Source of the DNA: Mitsuaria sp. 7
Lineage (GTDB): Bacteria; Pseudomonadota; Gammaproteobacteria; Burkholderiales; Burkholderiaceae_C
DNA length: 64,000 nt
Reading direction: 5' to 3'
NCBI RefSeq assembly: GCF_001653795.1
Contig: NZ_CP011514.1
Location: forward strand, 1,558,998-1,622,997
Shown here piece after piece: positions 49,830-58,022 of this stretch. Under the pieces are notes generated by a model. That model was not told the DNA's origin, made no database searches, and was given only the letters and a program-made list of their open reading frames with translations. The stretch's first letter is position 1. Every line of letters begins with the position of its first letter. Position numbers and translations under genes: made by a program.

Positions 49830-51896
49830 TCAGGCCGCCACACGGCCCAGCGGCCGCAGCTCGACCTGGTTGCCCAGCTCCTGGTACGAGTAGACGCGCA
49901 GCCCTTCCATGCGCGACTCGATGATCTTCTTGACGTAGCGCCGGATGTCCATGGACGTGATCACCGCCACGCCGGCCTCGGGCACCTCGCCGGCGATGCG
50001 CATCACCTTCTCGGTGATCGCGGCGGCGCTCTCCGGCGGCATGGCCAGGTAGTTGCCGGTGGGCGTGGGCTTGATGCACTGGCGGATCGCCTGCTCCACT
50101 CCCGCGTCCAGCAGGATCGCCGAGACGTAGTTGCGGCCGCCGCTGGCCTCGAACGCGAGGTAGCGACCGAGGTCGCCGCGCACGTACTCGGTCAGCAGCA
50201 GCATGTCCTTCTCCTTCGGGCCCCAGGTGATCAGGCTCTCGAAGATGGTGCGCACGTTGCGGATGGGCACCTGCTCCTCGAGCAGCCGCCGCATCACCTC
50301 CGCGATCCGCTGCACCGGCAGGATCTTCTGCACCTCGGCGACCAGGCCCGGGTAGTCCGCGGTGGCCTTGTCGACGATCCACTGGATCTCCTGCACGCCC
50401 ATGAACTGGTGCGCGTTGCGACGCAGCAGCAGCATCACCTGGCGCGCCATCACCTGCTCGATGTCCAGGCACTTCGCGCGCTCGGCCTCGGGCACCTGCG
50501 CGGCCGGCAGCCACTGCGATTCCGGCTGGTCCAACAGGGCCCCGTGCGTCGCCGCCGACGCGGCCCAGGGCTCGCGCGCGAGCGCCGTCGGCACCATCAG
50601 CAGCCGGCCCGGCAGCGCGATGTGGCGTACCGGCACGTCGTTGATCAGCACCTCGAAATTCAGGTCCTGCAAGGCCGCCTCGACCCACATGCAGACCCCG
50701 GGGAAGGGCACGCCCAGCATGGACTGCAGCTGCAGCCGCTCGCGCTCCATCGCCTGGTCGAGCATGTGCGGCAGCAGCAGCTCGGCCAGCGCCGGGGACA
50801 TGCGCACGGCCAGCGGCCGCGAGAAGTGCGGCGCCTCCTGCATGATCGACGGCGCGTCGCCCTTGGCGCCTTCGCGCTGCAGCGCGGCGATCGGGGCGGA
50901 GACGCTCTGCGCCTCGCCGCTCTTGCGCTGGCGCGCCAGGTAGCGGCCGGCCGCCGCCAGGCCGATGCCCAGGGCCATGAACTGCAGCGCCGGGAAACCC
51001 GGCACCGCCGCGAACGCCACCGTCAGCCCCGCGGCGAGGTACATCGCCCGCACGTTGGTGGTCAACTGCGCGAAGATCTCCTGGCCCAGCGACCGCGGCT
51101 TCTTCTGATGCTCGTCGGCCACCCGGGTGATCAGCACGCCGGCCGCCACGCAGATGAACAGCGACGGGATCTGCGACACCATCGCGTCGCCGATCGACAG
51201 CACCGCGAAGCGGTTGGCCGCCTCGCCGGCCGTCATGCCGTGGTACATGATCCCGACGACGATGCCCGCCAGGATGTTGACCATGGTGATGATCAGCCCT
51301 GCGATGGCGTCGCCCTTGACGAACTTCATCGCGCCGTCCATGCCGCCGTGCATCTGGCTTTCCATGCCGAGCAGCGCGCGCTTGCGGCGCGCCTCGTCGC
51401 CGCTGAGCAGGCCCGCGCGCAGGTCGGCGTCGATGCTCATCTGCTTGCCCGGCATCGCGTCCAGCGTGAAACGCGCGCCGACTTCGGCCACCCGCTCCGA
51501 GCCCTTGGAGATCACGATGAACTGCACCACCGTGATGATGATGAACACCACGATGCCGACCACGAGGTTGCCGCCGACCACCAGCTCGCCGAAGCTCTCG
51601 ATCAGGTGACCGGCGTCGGCGTGCAGCAGGATGGACTTGGTCGACGCGATGTTCAGCGACAGCCGGAACAGCGTCGTGAACAGCAGCAGCGACGGGAAGG
51701 AGGACAGCGCCACCGCGTTCGGAATGAACAGCGAGGTCATCAGCAGCAGCACGCTCACCGCCAGGTTGACCGCCAGCAGCGTGTCGATGGCCACCGTGGG
51801 CAGCGGCAGGATCATCAGCCCGACGATCGCCACCACCAGGAAGCTCATCGCGAGGTCGTTGCCGAGGGTGCTCTTGTCACCCAGTGCCTTGCTCAT
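49830..51896 (-). CDS. hrcV: T3SS export-gate nonameric protein
   Basis: SctV/HrcV, 688 aa, FlhA family. The N-terminal third has seven to eight membrane helices (DLAMSFLVVAIVGLMILPLP; TLLAVNLAVSVLLLMTSLF; NLVVGIVVFIIITVVQFIVI; GLIITMVNILAGIVVGIMYHGM; LFICVAAGVLITRV). The FHIPEP-type segment between helices reads RVAEVGARFTLDAMPGKQMSIDADLRAG (in part). The large cytoplasmic domain follows to the end. Length and motifs are normal. It overlaps hrcU by ATGA. Confidence 0.97.
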   Translation of the reverse strand: MSKALGDKSTLGNDLAMSFLVVAIVGLMILPLPTVAIDTLLAVNLAVSVLLLMTSLFIPNAVALSSFPSLLLFTTLFRLSLNIASTKSILLHADAGHLIESFGELVVGGNLVVGIVVFIIITVVQFIVISKGSERVAEVGARFTLDAMPGKQMSIDADLRAGLLSGDEARRKRALLGMESQMHGGMDGAMKFVKGDAIAGLIITMVNILAGIVVGIMYHGMTAGEAANRFAVLSIGDAMVSQIPSLFICVAAGVLITRVADEHQKKPRSLGQEIFAQLTTNVRAMYLAAGLTVAFAAVPGFPALQFMALGIGLAAAGRYLARQRKSGEAQSVSAPIAALQREGAKGDAPSIMQEAPHFSRPLAVRMSPALAELLLPHMLDQAMERERLQLQSMLGVPFPGVCMWVEAALQDLNFEVLINDVPVRHIALPGRLLMVPTALAREPWAASAATHGALLDQPESQWLPAAQVPEAERAKCLDIEQVMARQVMLLLRRNAHQFMGVQEIQWIVDKATADYPGLVAEVQKILPVQRIAEVMRRLLEEQVPIRNVRTIFESLITWGPKEKDMLLLTEYVRGDLGRYLAFEASGGRNYVSAILLDAGVEQAIRQCIKPTPTGNYLAMPPESAAAITEKVMRIAGEVPEAGVAVITSMDIRRYVKKIIESRMEGLRVYSYQELGNQVELRPLGRVAA

Positions 51897-53005
51897 GCCT
51901 TGCTCCCGCTTGGTTTACTTCCACCGCCACTGCCGCCGCCGCCGCCGCCGCCGCCGCCCTTGGCGCCCACGCCGTCCAGCATCGCCACCCAGCGCAGCAC
52001 GGTGGCCACGGCCTCGAACAGCGCCTCGGGCACCGTCTCGTCGACCGGCATCTTGAACAGGGCGCGCGCCAGCGGCGGATCGCCGACGATGGGCACGCCC
52101 GAGGCTTCGGCGATGCGGCGGATCTCCATCGCCTGCGCGTCCGCGCCCTTGGCCACGATCAGCGGCAGCGGCGTCACGCCGGGCTGGTAGCGCAGCGCGA
52201 CCGCGTAGTGCGTCGGGTTGGTGACGACCACGGTCGCGTTGGGGACCGTCTTCTTCGGATCGCTGTTGGCCATCTCGAAGGCCAGGCGCTTGCGCTGGCC
52301 CTTGACCATCGGATCGCCTTCCATTTCCTTGTATTCGCGCTTGAGCTCGTCCTTGTCCATGCGCTGGTCGCGGATGAAGAGCCAGCGCTGCAGCGCGAAG
52401 TCCACGGGGCCCAGCACCACCAGCGCGATCACCGCCGCGACGAAGAGCTTGAGCATCGCGGTCCACGCGATGGTGGCCACGCCCATCGGCGTCTGCGTCG
52501 CGGCGCCCACCATCAGCGGGACCAGCCCCATCGTGATGATCGCGATCACGCAGCCGACCAGGATGGCCTTGAACACGGTCTTCGCGAACTCGATGATGGA
52601 GCGCAGCGAGATCAGCTTCTTGAGCCCGGAGCCCGGATTGACCTTGTCGAAGTTGGGCGTCAGCGGCTCGAAGGTGATGTTGAAGCCGACCTGCGCGAAG
52701 GACGCGAGCAGGCCGACGAAGACCGCCGCGACGACGAAGGGCAGCACGATCCACACCCCCTCGATAGCGATGTCGTAGGCGACGGCGAAGACGTCGCTGT
52801 CCGTCTTGGCCTGCAGTCCCACGCCGCTGGCCAGGGAGAACAGCCGCTCCAGGTGGCTGAGCGCGGTGGCGCTGGCCGCGCTCAGGCAGACGGTGATCAC
52901 CAGCAGCCCGGCCGCGGCGTTGATGTCCTGGCTCTTGGGCGACTGGCCCTTCTTCTTCGCATCGTCCAGCTTCTTCTGGCTGGGTTGTTCGGTCTTTTCC
53001 CCCAT
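51893..53005 (-). CDS. hrcU: T3SS export-switch membrane protein
   Basis: SctU/HrcU, 370 aa, FlhB family. Start GEKTEQPSQKKLDDAKKKGQ, four membrane helices, and the autocleavage motif NPTH at residues 263-266 (VVVTNPTHYAVAL), then PLIVAKGADAQAMEIRRIAEASGVP (in part). The C-terminal 25 residues are an unusual poly-Gly stretch encoded by a GCC/CCG repeat at about 51930-51957. It is the first apparatus gene of the operon, following the GNAT gene by 3 bp. Confidence 0.96.
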   Translation of the reverse strand: MGEKTEQPSQKKLDDAKKKGQSPKSQDINAAAGLLVITVCLSAASATALSHLERLFSLASGVGLQAKTDSDVFAVAYDIAIEGVWIVLPFVVAAVFVGLLASFAQVGFNITFEPLTPNFDKVNPGSGLKKLISLRSIIEFAKTVFKAILVGCVIAIITMGLVPLMVGAATQTPMGVATIAWTAMLKLFVAAVIALVVLGPVDFALQRWLFIRDQRMDKDELKREYKEMEGDPMVKGQRKRLAFEMANSDPKKTVPNATVVVTNPTHYAVALRYQPGVTPLPLIVAKGADAQAMEIRRIAEASGVPIVGDPPLARALFKMPVDETVPEALFEAVATVLRWVAMLDGVGAKGGGGGGGGGSGGGSKPSGSKA

Positions 53006-53008
53006 GGC

Positions 53009-53752
53009 TCAGGGGGCCGCGGCGTCCGTGGCGTGCGATGCATCCCCTGCCGCCGGAACGTCCCCGTCCCCGGCGCCGGCGAAGTCCGCGGCCTGCGTGT
53101 CCTCGAAGTCCCGCGGCACGTCCGCCAGCGTCATGCCGAGCAGCACCATGTCGCGGCGCTTGCCGAAGGCGGTGATCGCGCCGGGCAGCTCACCCCACGA
53201 ACTGAAGCCGGCCCGGCGCAGCACCGACAGGCTGGCCGCGTTGTCGCTCCAGACCATGGCCAGCAGGCGGTCCACGCGCCACACCGGCGCCTGCGTGATC
53301 AGGTGCTTGATCAGCCGCGTGCCGACGCCGCGTCCGCGCCAGCGCGGCGCGACGTAATAGGACAGCTCGAACAGCGAGGACAGCCCGGGCCGGTCGTGCA
53401 GGCCCAGCGATCCCATCCAGCCGACGGTCTCGCCGCGCTGCGTGGCGATCACCATCGGGCGGCGATAGAACTGGTGGAGCTCGATCTGCAGCTTGGCCAT
53501 CGGCACGCTCATCGGACCGATGTAGTTGGCGTCCTTCACCGCGTCCTTGTCCTTGACCTTGGCGAGCTGCTCCGCGACCCAGCGCGCGCCGTCGGTTTCG
53601 CTGACGCCGTCGGGTTGATAGGGCTGCGTGCGCAGCGAGGCGTTGTAGATCGCCGCGACCGAGGTCGCGTCCTGCGTCGTCGCGGGCCGCAGCGAGAGGA
53701 GGTCGGAGATCGCGTTGGCGTTCTTCTCGGCGAGCGGAAGGGCTAGGGACAC
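53009..53752 (-). CDS. GNAT-type acetyltransferase, first gene of the hrcU operon
   Basis: 247 aa, GTG start with GGAG 6 bp upstream. LSLRPATTQDATSVAAIYNAS, GWMGSLGLHDRPG, LFELSYYVAPRWRGRGVGTRLIKHL (in part; acetyl-CoA loop RWRGRGVG) and WSDNAASLSVLRRAGF are clear GNAT landmarks. The C-terminal 40 residues (from VPRDFEDTQAAD) are acidic and disordered. It lies between the PIP box at 53814-53838 and hrcU, only 3 bp from hrcU, so it is expressed with the apparatus. It could modify an apparatus part or a substrate, or be secreted; a comparable gene is not part of the classical Hrp2 order. Confidence 0.85.
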   Translation of the reverse strand: MSLALPLAEKNANAISDLLSLRPATTQDATSVAAIYNASLRTQPYQPDGVSETDGARWVAEQLAKVKDKDAVKDANYIGPMSVPMAKLQIELHQFYRRPMVIATQRGETVGWMGSLGLHDRPGLSSLFELSYYVAPRWRGRGVGTRLIKHLITQAPVWRVDRLLAMVWSDNAASLSVLRRAGFSSWGELPGAITAFGKRRDMVLLGMTLADVPRDFEDTQAADFAGAGDGDVPAAGDASHATDAAAP

Positions 53753-53813
53753 GGGGGCTCCTCGGGGTTGAGGCGCACTGTCCCTGCCGGCACCGATGCG
53801 AGGCGAGGAGGGG

Positions 53814-53838
53814 GCGAAGCGATTTGCGCAGACGCGAA
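53814..53838 (-). promoter_or_regulatory. Exact PIP box of the hrcU operon
   Basis: Minus strand TTCGC-N15-TTCGC without mismatch, 62 bp before the GNAT start. A GACAGT hexamer (53782-53777) starts after 31 bases and matches YANNNT in all but the first position. Expected binding site of the AraC-type activator encoded at 54158. Confidence 0.85.
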
Positions 53839-53851
53839 ATCGAGGCGTCTT

Positions 53852-53898
53852 GCTCCCTCTCCCGCTTGCGGAAGAGGGCAGGAGTGAGGGCCAGCGGC
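53852..53898. repeat. Palindromic repeat, copy D (single hairpin, decayed)
   Basis: CTCTCCCGCTTGCGGAAGAGGGCAGGAGTGAGGGCCAGC in outline; the right half of the stem and the GGGGTGAGG stretch carry one change each compared with other copies. It is 13 bp upstream of the hrcU-operon PIP box when read on the minus strand. Confidence 0.85.
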
Positions 53899-54090
53899 CA
53901 TGGAAGTGAGACAGCCGTGTGACCCTCCCTCCCTATCACTTCGTGTTGAGGATTGTTGAGGATTTCATCGTGAAGACATGAGCCCTTCCGCGAGGTCGGC
54001 TGCCTAGCATGGGCCCACGCCGAAGCGAACCGCCGGCGAACGAAGGCAGGCGGCGGATCCCCGATGAACACGGGGTAAACCCGCGAGGAC

Positions 54091-54146
54091 ACGCGTTCAG
54101 AACGCATCCGCAAACGCATCCGAAAACGCATCCGAAACGCATTGAA
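54091..54146 (+). repeat. 12-bp tandem repeats upstream of the HrpB/HrpX gene
   Basis: Units begin at 54091 (ACGCGTTCAGA), 54102 (ACGCATCCGCAA), 54114 (ACGCATCCGAAA), 54126 (ACGCATCCGAA) and 54137 (ACGCATTGAA). Spacing is 11-12 bp, close to one helical turn. The array ends next to the GAAGAGGAG ribosome site, so it lies in the leader or promoter. Confidence 0.8.
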
Positions 54147-54157
54147 GAGGAGTTCAC

Positions 54158-55819
54158 ATGTTGTTGCTGACCCTGGGCAGTTTGAGGCTCGATCAACAGG
54201 ATGGCGATGTCGCCGCCGCCGTGGCGCGCGGCGATGTGCAGGAAGCCTTGCGGCTCGGACTGGGGCGCCTCGATCGTGGGGCAGGCGGCGATCCCGAGCG
54301 GCTCGCGGCGCTGGGCCAGGTGCTGGGTCAGGCCTTGCTGGCCGCTGGCCGCGACGAGCAGGCCGAGGAGCTCTTCCAGAAACAGCTGAAGATGTATGAA
54401 GGTCTGCCGCGGGCGCAGGTGCGCTGGCTGTCGTCCATGGACCGGGGCTTCATGTTCCTGCACCTGAACAAGCCGGGCCGCGCGGCGGAGACCTTCAACG
54501 TGGTCGCCGATGCCGACGACGCGCCGCCGGTGCTGCGGGTCGAGGCGCTGGCCGGCATGGCGCAGGCGATGCAGTCCATGGGCGAGCACCGCCGGGCGGC
54601 GCGCACCCTGGCCTTCGCGGTGGCGATCGCCGAGGCGATGGAGGCGCCGTCGCTGATGATGCCGCTGCTGACGGCGATCGAGCTGGAGCTGCAGGTCTGC
54701 CGCGCGCTGCGGCACTACGACGACCTCGCCGGCGCGGAGCTGCCGCGCGACCGCGACGTGCGCGCATCGTTGCGGTCGTCGGCGCTCGCGCTGGCGGCAT
54801 TGCCGGGCGTGGTGGCGCGAATCGAGTTCCTGATCGCGCTCGCGGCGCATGAGCCCGCGACCATCGGCGGCCAGAACGGTCACGGCGGTCAAGGCAACGG
54901 CCAAGGCGCAGAAGGCGTGGACGGTCTCTTCGACGGCGTGCGCTGGTATCGCGACCGCCGTCTGGCGCCGATGGAAGAGCGCGCCCGCGTCGAGGCCGCG
55001 CTCGCGCTGCTGGACCGCGGCCAGGCGCGCACCGCCTACGACATCCTCGGGCCGCTGGCCATCGACGATGCGCGCCAGCTCCACCACCGCCATGCGATCG
55101 AGCTGCGCTACTGCGCGTCCAAGCTGCATGCGATGAACGGCCGCCACTCCGACGCGCTGCGCTGCTACCGCCAGCATGCGCAGCTGTCGCTGGCGCGGCT
55201 GCGCTTCGAGCTGACGCGGGTGCCGTACTCGCGCTTCCTCGAACAGCAGGAACGCGCCGAGCAGGCCGATGCCGATCAACTGCGCCTGCCGCCGCGGTAT
55301 CGCCGCGCCTATCAGTACATCCTGGACCACCTGCACGACCGCGCGCTGTCGGTCCGCCGCATCGCCGCGGAGATCGATGTCACCGAGCGTGCGCTGCAGA
55401 TGGCCTTCCGCGCCAACCTCGGCCTGACGCCGGCCGAGGTGATCCGCAAGCTGCGCATGGCCTGCATCCGCACCGAGCTGCAGCAGATGGCCGGGCGCGA
55501 CAGCGTGCTGGCGGTCGCGGCACGCTGGGGCATGGCCAACCGCTCGACGCTCGCGCACAACTACCGCCAGCAGTTCGGCGAGACGCCGAGCGCCACGGCG
55601 AGCCTGCCGAGCTTCGCGGAGCTGCCGTCCATCGCCGCCACCGTGGCGGCGGCGGTCGCCGGCGGTGGGACGGGGATCGGGACAGGCATGGGTAGCGCAA
55701 TGGGTAGCGCAATGGGTGTCGGCATGGGCACGGCGATCGAGCCTGTGTTGCCGATCTCCCTCGCTGCCGGAGTCGGCGCCGAAACCAGCCGGCGCGAGTT
55801 CTCCGTCGACGGCGTGTGA
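54158..55819 (+). CDS. hrpB: AraC-family master regulator of the hrp regulon (HrpB/HrpX type)
   Basis: 553 aa. The N-terminal 370 residues are a TPR-like helical domain (GRDEQAEELFQKQLKMYEGL; GRAAETFNVVADADD; ELRYCASKLHAMNGRHSDALRCYRQHAQLSLARLRFE in part), as in Ralstonia HrpB and Xanthomonas HrpX, which have 475-480 residues. Residues 383-480 are the AraC DNA-binding domain (YILDHLHDRALSVRRIAAEIDVTERALQMAFRANLGLTP in parts; VIRKLRMACIRTELQ; AARWGMANRSTLAHNYRQQFGETPS in part). Extra length comes from a Gly/Gln insert near 240-255 and a Gly/Met-rich tail of about 60 residues. It should bind the PIP/hrpII boxes found in this window. Strong ribosome site GAGGAG. Confidence 0.93.
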   Translation: MLLLTLGSLRLDQQDGDVAAAVARGDVQEALRLGLGRLDRGAGGDPERLAALGQVLGQALLAAGRDEQAEELFQKQLKMYEGLPRAQVRWLSSMDRGFMFLHLNKPGRAAETFNVVADADDAPPVLRVEALAGMAQAMQSMGEHRRAARTLAFAVAIAEAMEAPSLMMPLLTAIELELQVCRALRHYDDLAGAELPRDRDVRASLRSSALALAALPGVVARIEFLIALAAHEPATIGGQNGHGGQGNGQGAEGVDGLFDGVRWYRDRRLAPMEERARVEAALALLDRGQARTAYDILGPLAIDDARQLHHRHAIELRYCASKLHAMNGRHSDALRCYRQHAQLSLARLRFELTRVPYSRFLEQQERAEQADADQLRLPPRYRRAYQYILDHLHDRALSVRRIAAEIDVTERALQMAFRANLGLTPAEVIRKLRMACIRTELQQMAGRDSVLAVAARWGMANRSTLAHNYRQQFGETPSATASLPSFAELPSIAATVAAAVAGGGTGIGTGMGSAMGSAMGVGMGTAIEPVLPISLAAGVGAETSRREFSVDGV

Positions 55820-55828
55820 GTCCGCGCC

Positions 55829-56512
55829 ATGCGTGGCGATCCGCCCCGACTCCCGGCGCGACCCTCGTCGTCGTCGGCCAGTTCCTCGGCGGCTTCTGCC
55901 GAGGAGGTCCGACCGCTGCCCGGGGATCCGTCGGCGCGCCGGCGCGATGAGGCCAGCGGCCGTCGGCAGGCGTCGGCCAGCCGGTTGATGGGCGCGGTGA
56001 CGCGGCATCTGCTGGAGGACGAGGAAGAGCGCGTCACCGGCGATGCCTCGCATGACAAGGGTTCAGACCTGGCACCGGCGGCGTCGAGCTCGGGCTCGGA
56101 CGGCGCCGCGAAGACGAGCGCGCGCGCCGCGGCCGGCGGCGGCAAGGGCAAGACGCCAGCGCGCGGAACGCCGGGGCCGGTCGTGCGTCGCGGTGCGTCG
56201 TCGGCGCGACGCAGGCCTCCGCCGGAGGACGACGTGTGGGCGCAGAGCGTCGACGCGGCGGACGGCGCGGGGCGTGTCGTCGGGCCCGAGTCGCGCATCC
56301 AGCCGCGGCGTAGCGCGGCGCGCATCGAGGGTGTCCGGCCCGAGGCGGCGGAGCGTGTCGGCCGCTCGCCCAGCATGCGCATCGCCAGCTGGGGCGCGGT
56401 GCTGGCGGCCGTCGCCGTGTTGGTCGTGATGATCGCGGCGGGCTGGCTGGACGTCGGGCCTCGTGAACCGTCCGGCGATGGGGCAGGGGAGCCGCACAAA
56501 GAGGCCCGTTGA
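55829..56512 (+). CDS. Hypothetical single-pass membrane protein
   Basis: 227 aa, not recognised. The first 185 residues are Ser/Ala/Arg/Pro-rich with alternating acidic and basic patches and look disordered. One membrane helix (WGAVLAAVAVLVVMIAAGWL) near residues 190-210 and a short polar tail follow, a tail-anchored layout. It starts 9 bp after the regulator stop and would be cotranscribed. Low complexity and GC bias make a fortuitous frame possible, but the well-formed membrane helix and tight spacing favour a real gene. Confidence 0.5.
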   Translation: MRGDPPRLPARPSSSSASSSAASAEEVRPLPGDPSARRRDEASGRRQASASRLMGAVTRHLLEDEEERVTGDASHDKGSDLAPAASSSGSDGAAKTSARAAAGGGKGKTPARGTPGPVVRRGASSARRRPPPEDDVWAQSVDAADGAGRVVGPESRIQPRRSAARIEGVRPEAAERVGRSPSMRIASWGAVLAAVAVLVVMIAAGWLDVGPREPSGDGAGEPHKEAR

Positions 56513-56518
56513 CTGCCA

Positions 56519-56650
56519 CGGCCGCTGGCCCTCACCCCCGCCCTCTCCCGCAAGCGGGAGAGGGAGTCCGACCGGCTCTGCTCGTTACGCCGGCTCCTCT
56601 TTCCCCCTCTCCCGCTTGCGGGAGAGGGCAGGGGTGAGGGCCAGCAGCCG
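56519..56650. repeat. Palindromic repeat, copy E (complete two-hairpin form)
   Basis: Termini GCTGGCCCTCACCCC and GGGGTGAGGGCCAGC, hairpins CTCTCCCGCAAGCGGGAGAG and CTCTCCCGCTTGCGGGAGAG, with a spacer beginning GGAGTCCGACCGGCTC as in copy C. It ends 34 bp before the PIP-like box of the 380-aa gene. Confidence 0.9.
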
Positions 56651-56684
56651 TCGATGAGCCAGGATCAAGGGACGTCGCGCCCCC

Positions 56685-56709
56685 TTCGCATGGCCGATGG
56701 ACGCTTCGT
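56685..56709 (+). promoter_or_regulatory. PIP/hrpII box of the 380-aa protein gene
   Basis: TTCGC-N15-TTCGT, a perfect hrpII box (TTCG-N16-TTCG) and a PIP box with one mismatch at the last base. CACAGT at 56740-56745 fits YANNNT after exactly 30 intervening bases. Confidence 0.8.
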
Positions 56710-56774
56710 TCCGCGGTTACCTTCCGATGCGAATCCATCCACAGTGGTGTGAAAACGTATCAGGAGGAACGTTG

Positions 56775-57917
56775 ATGTTGAATGTCCACCAGGGGCGGCC
56801 TTCTACGCTGCCAATGCCGGGCGGCACCGCGATCACCGACATCGCGGGTCTCTTCGTCACTTCCAACACACCGCAGCCCGCCGTCAGCGCGCGGCTGCGC
56901 GCGCGGCAGGCCGCGCAGGCGCTGCTGGCTCGCAAGGCCGCGCGCGAGGGCGTCCTGGCCCTGGCCATCGAGACGATGCAGGAGGCCCGCCAGGCGCTGC
57001 CGCTGCGCATGGATCGGGTGCTGGCGGCCGAAGCCGATCACGCCGAATGCGAGAACGCGATCCTCGCGATCCGGCAACTGGTGACGGCCACGCTCGGCGC
57101 CGCCGGGACGGCACTGGCCGCGCGGCATGCCATGAGCAACAAGGCCCAGGAGGCGCTGGACGAAGCCGCCGCCAGCCTGCGGCGCAGCGAGGAGCGGATG
57201 AGCCGGCGCGCGCCCGCGCTGTCGGAGCATGCCGCCGCGCTCGCGAGGGCGACCGGCGCCTACCGGGATGCGCAATGGGCGGCGCTGACGCGCCGGGACG
57301 TGGCTCGGAAGGCGGAGATGCGGCTGCGCGACGCGATCGTGGCGTTGCACCGGACCGCCGGGACGCACATGCCGTTCATCGTCGGTCATGCCGGCACGGC
57401 CGAGATCGCGCTCGACGACGCCAGGAAGGCGCTGTCCGAGCACCGGCGCGCGGTCGCCGCGGCGGCGCGGGTGGTGGAGGACATCGGCCACACCGACGCG
57501 GCCAGCGACGCCTTGACGGTGCAACTGGCGCAGCACGCGCGTTGCGTCCAGGCGCACGCCGACGCGATGGCGGCCCTCGCGCCCGGCGCGAGGCTGCAGT
57601 GGCAGGCCCAGGATTGCGGGGCGGCGATCGCGATGCAGCGGGCCGGGATCCGCCGCCTCACCGGCGAGGTCGACGCGGAGCACATCGTCGTGGTGATGCG
57701 TCGCACCGACCTGATGCGCCACCAGGGCGCCGAGGCGGCCGCCGTCCAGAACCGGTCCGCGCGCCGGGGTGCGGCGGCCAAGGCGGACCAGCGCGCCGAA
57801 GCCAGCGCGCGGACCTTCGACGATCGCCGCGAGGCGGCCGACGCGGCCGCCGCCATGATCGAGCAGGCCATCGAGCGTCTGCGCGAGGTCTTGACCGGCG
57901 AGCCGCCCCAGGCCTGA
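56775..57917 (+). CDS. PIP-controlled coiled-coil protein, candidate T3SS substrate
   Basis: 380 aa from ATG 56775 (AGGAGGA upstream). The first 30 residues are polar and Pro/Thr-rich (NVHQGRPSTLPMPGGTAI), without a signal peptide. The rest is long Ala/Arg-rich helices (ARLRARQAAQALLARKAAREG; RQLVTATLGAAGTALAARHAM; EALDEAAASLRRSEERM; EIALDDARKALSEHRRAVAAAARVVED in part; AADAAAAMIEQAIERLREVL), predicted coiled coil. No enzyme motif is recognised. Its own PIP-type promoter places it in the HrpB/HrpX regulon. Effector, translocator coiled-coil component or chaperone for the giant protein that follows are the main options. Confidence 0.7.
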   Translation: MLNVHQGRPSTLPMPGGTAITDIAGLFVTSNTPQPAVSARLRARQAAQALLARKAAREGVLALAIETMQEARQALPLRMDRVLAAEADHAECENAILAIRQLVTATLGAAGTALAARHAMSNKAQEALDEAAASLRRSEERMSRRAPALSEHAAALARATGAYRDAQWAALTRRDVARKAEMRLRDAIVALHRTAGTHMPFIVGHAGTAEIALDDARKALSEHRRAVAAAARVVEDIGHTDAASDALTVQLAQHARCVQAHADAMAALAPGARLQWQAQDCGAAIAMQRAGIRRLTGEVDAEHIVVVMRRTDLMRHQGAEAAAVQNRSARRGAAAKADQRAEASARTFDDRREAADAAAAMIEQAIERLREVLTGEPPQA

Positions 57918-57926
57918 TCGCAGTGC

Positions 57927-57978
57927 TCTTGCCCCCTCTCCCGCTTGCGGGAGAGGGCGGGGGTGAGGGCCAGCGGCC
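57927..57978. repeat. Palindromic repeat, copy F (single hairpin)
   Basis: CTCTCCCGCTTGCGGGAGAGGGCGG then GGGTGAGGGCCAGC. It starts 10 bp after the 380-aa gene, where it can act as terminator, and ends 44 bp before the PIP-like box of the giant gene. Confidence 0.88.
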
Positions 57979-58022
57979 TCGGCAGTCAACAGGCTTGTGC
58001 CCGCTGGCGCGCGCGCCGGAAC

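Larger units (their letters stand above)
53753..54157. other. Divergent control region between the hrcU operon and the HrpB/HrpX gene
   Basis: 405 bp without a gene. It contains, from left to right, a minus-strand PIP box (53814-53838), repeat copy D (53852-53898) and a 12-bp tandem array (54091-54146) just before the regulator's ribosome site. No PIP box faces the regulator gene, so the regulator is probably controlled by something else, such as the HrpG-like protein. Confidence 0.75.

Noticed and set aside
49080..53746. Very long plus-strand frames (1036 and 620 codons) opposite hrcU, hrcV and GNAT
   Set aside because: His/Arg/Gln/Asp-rich translation opposite well-defined T3SS genes; shadow frames.
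55561..56553. 330-codon minus-strand frame opposite the tail of the HrpB/HrpX gene
   Set aside because: Low-complexity Ser/Arg/Pro translation starting in the palindromic repeat; no family features.
18143..58000. Recurring CTCTCCCGC palindromes as a CRISPR array
   Set aside because: Copies are dispersed over the window, differ in form and have no regular spacers.
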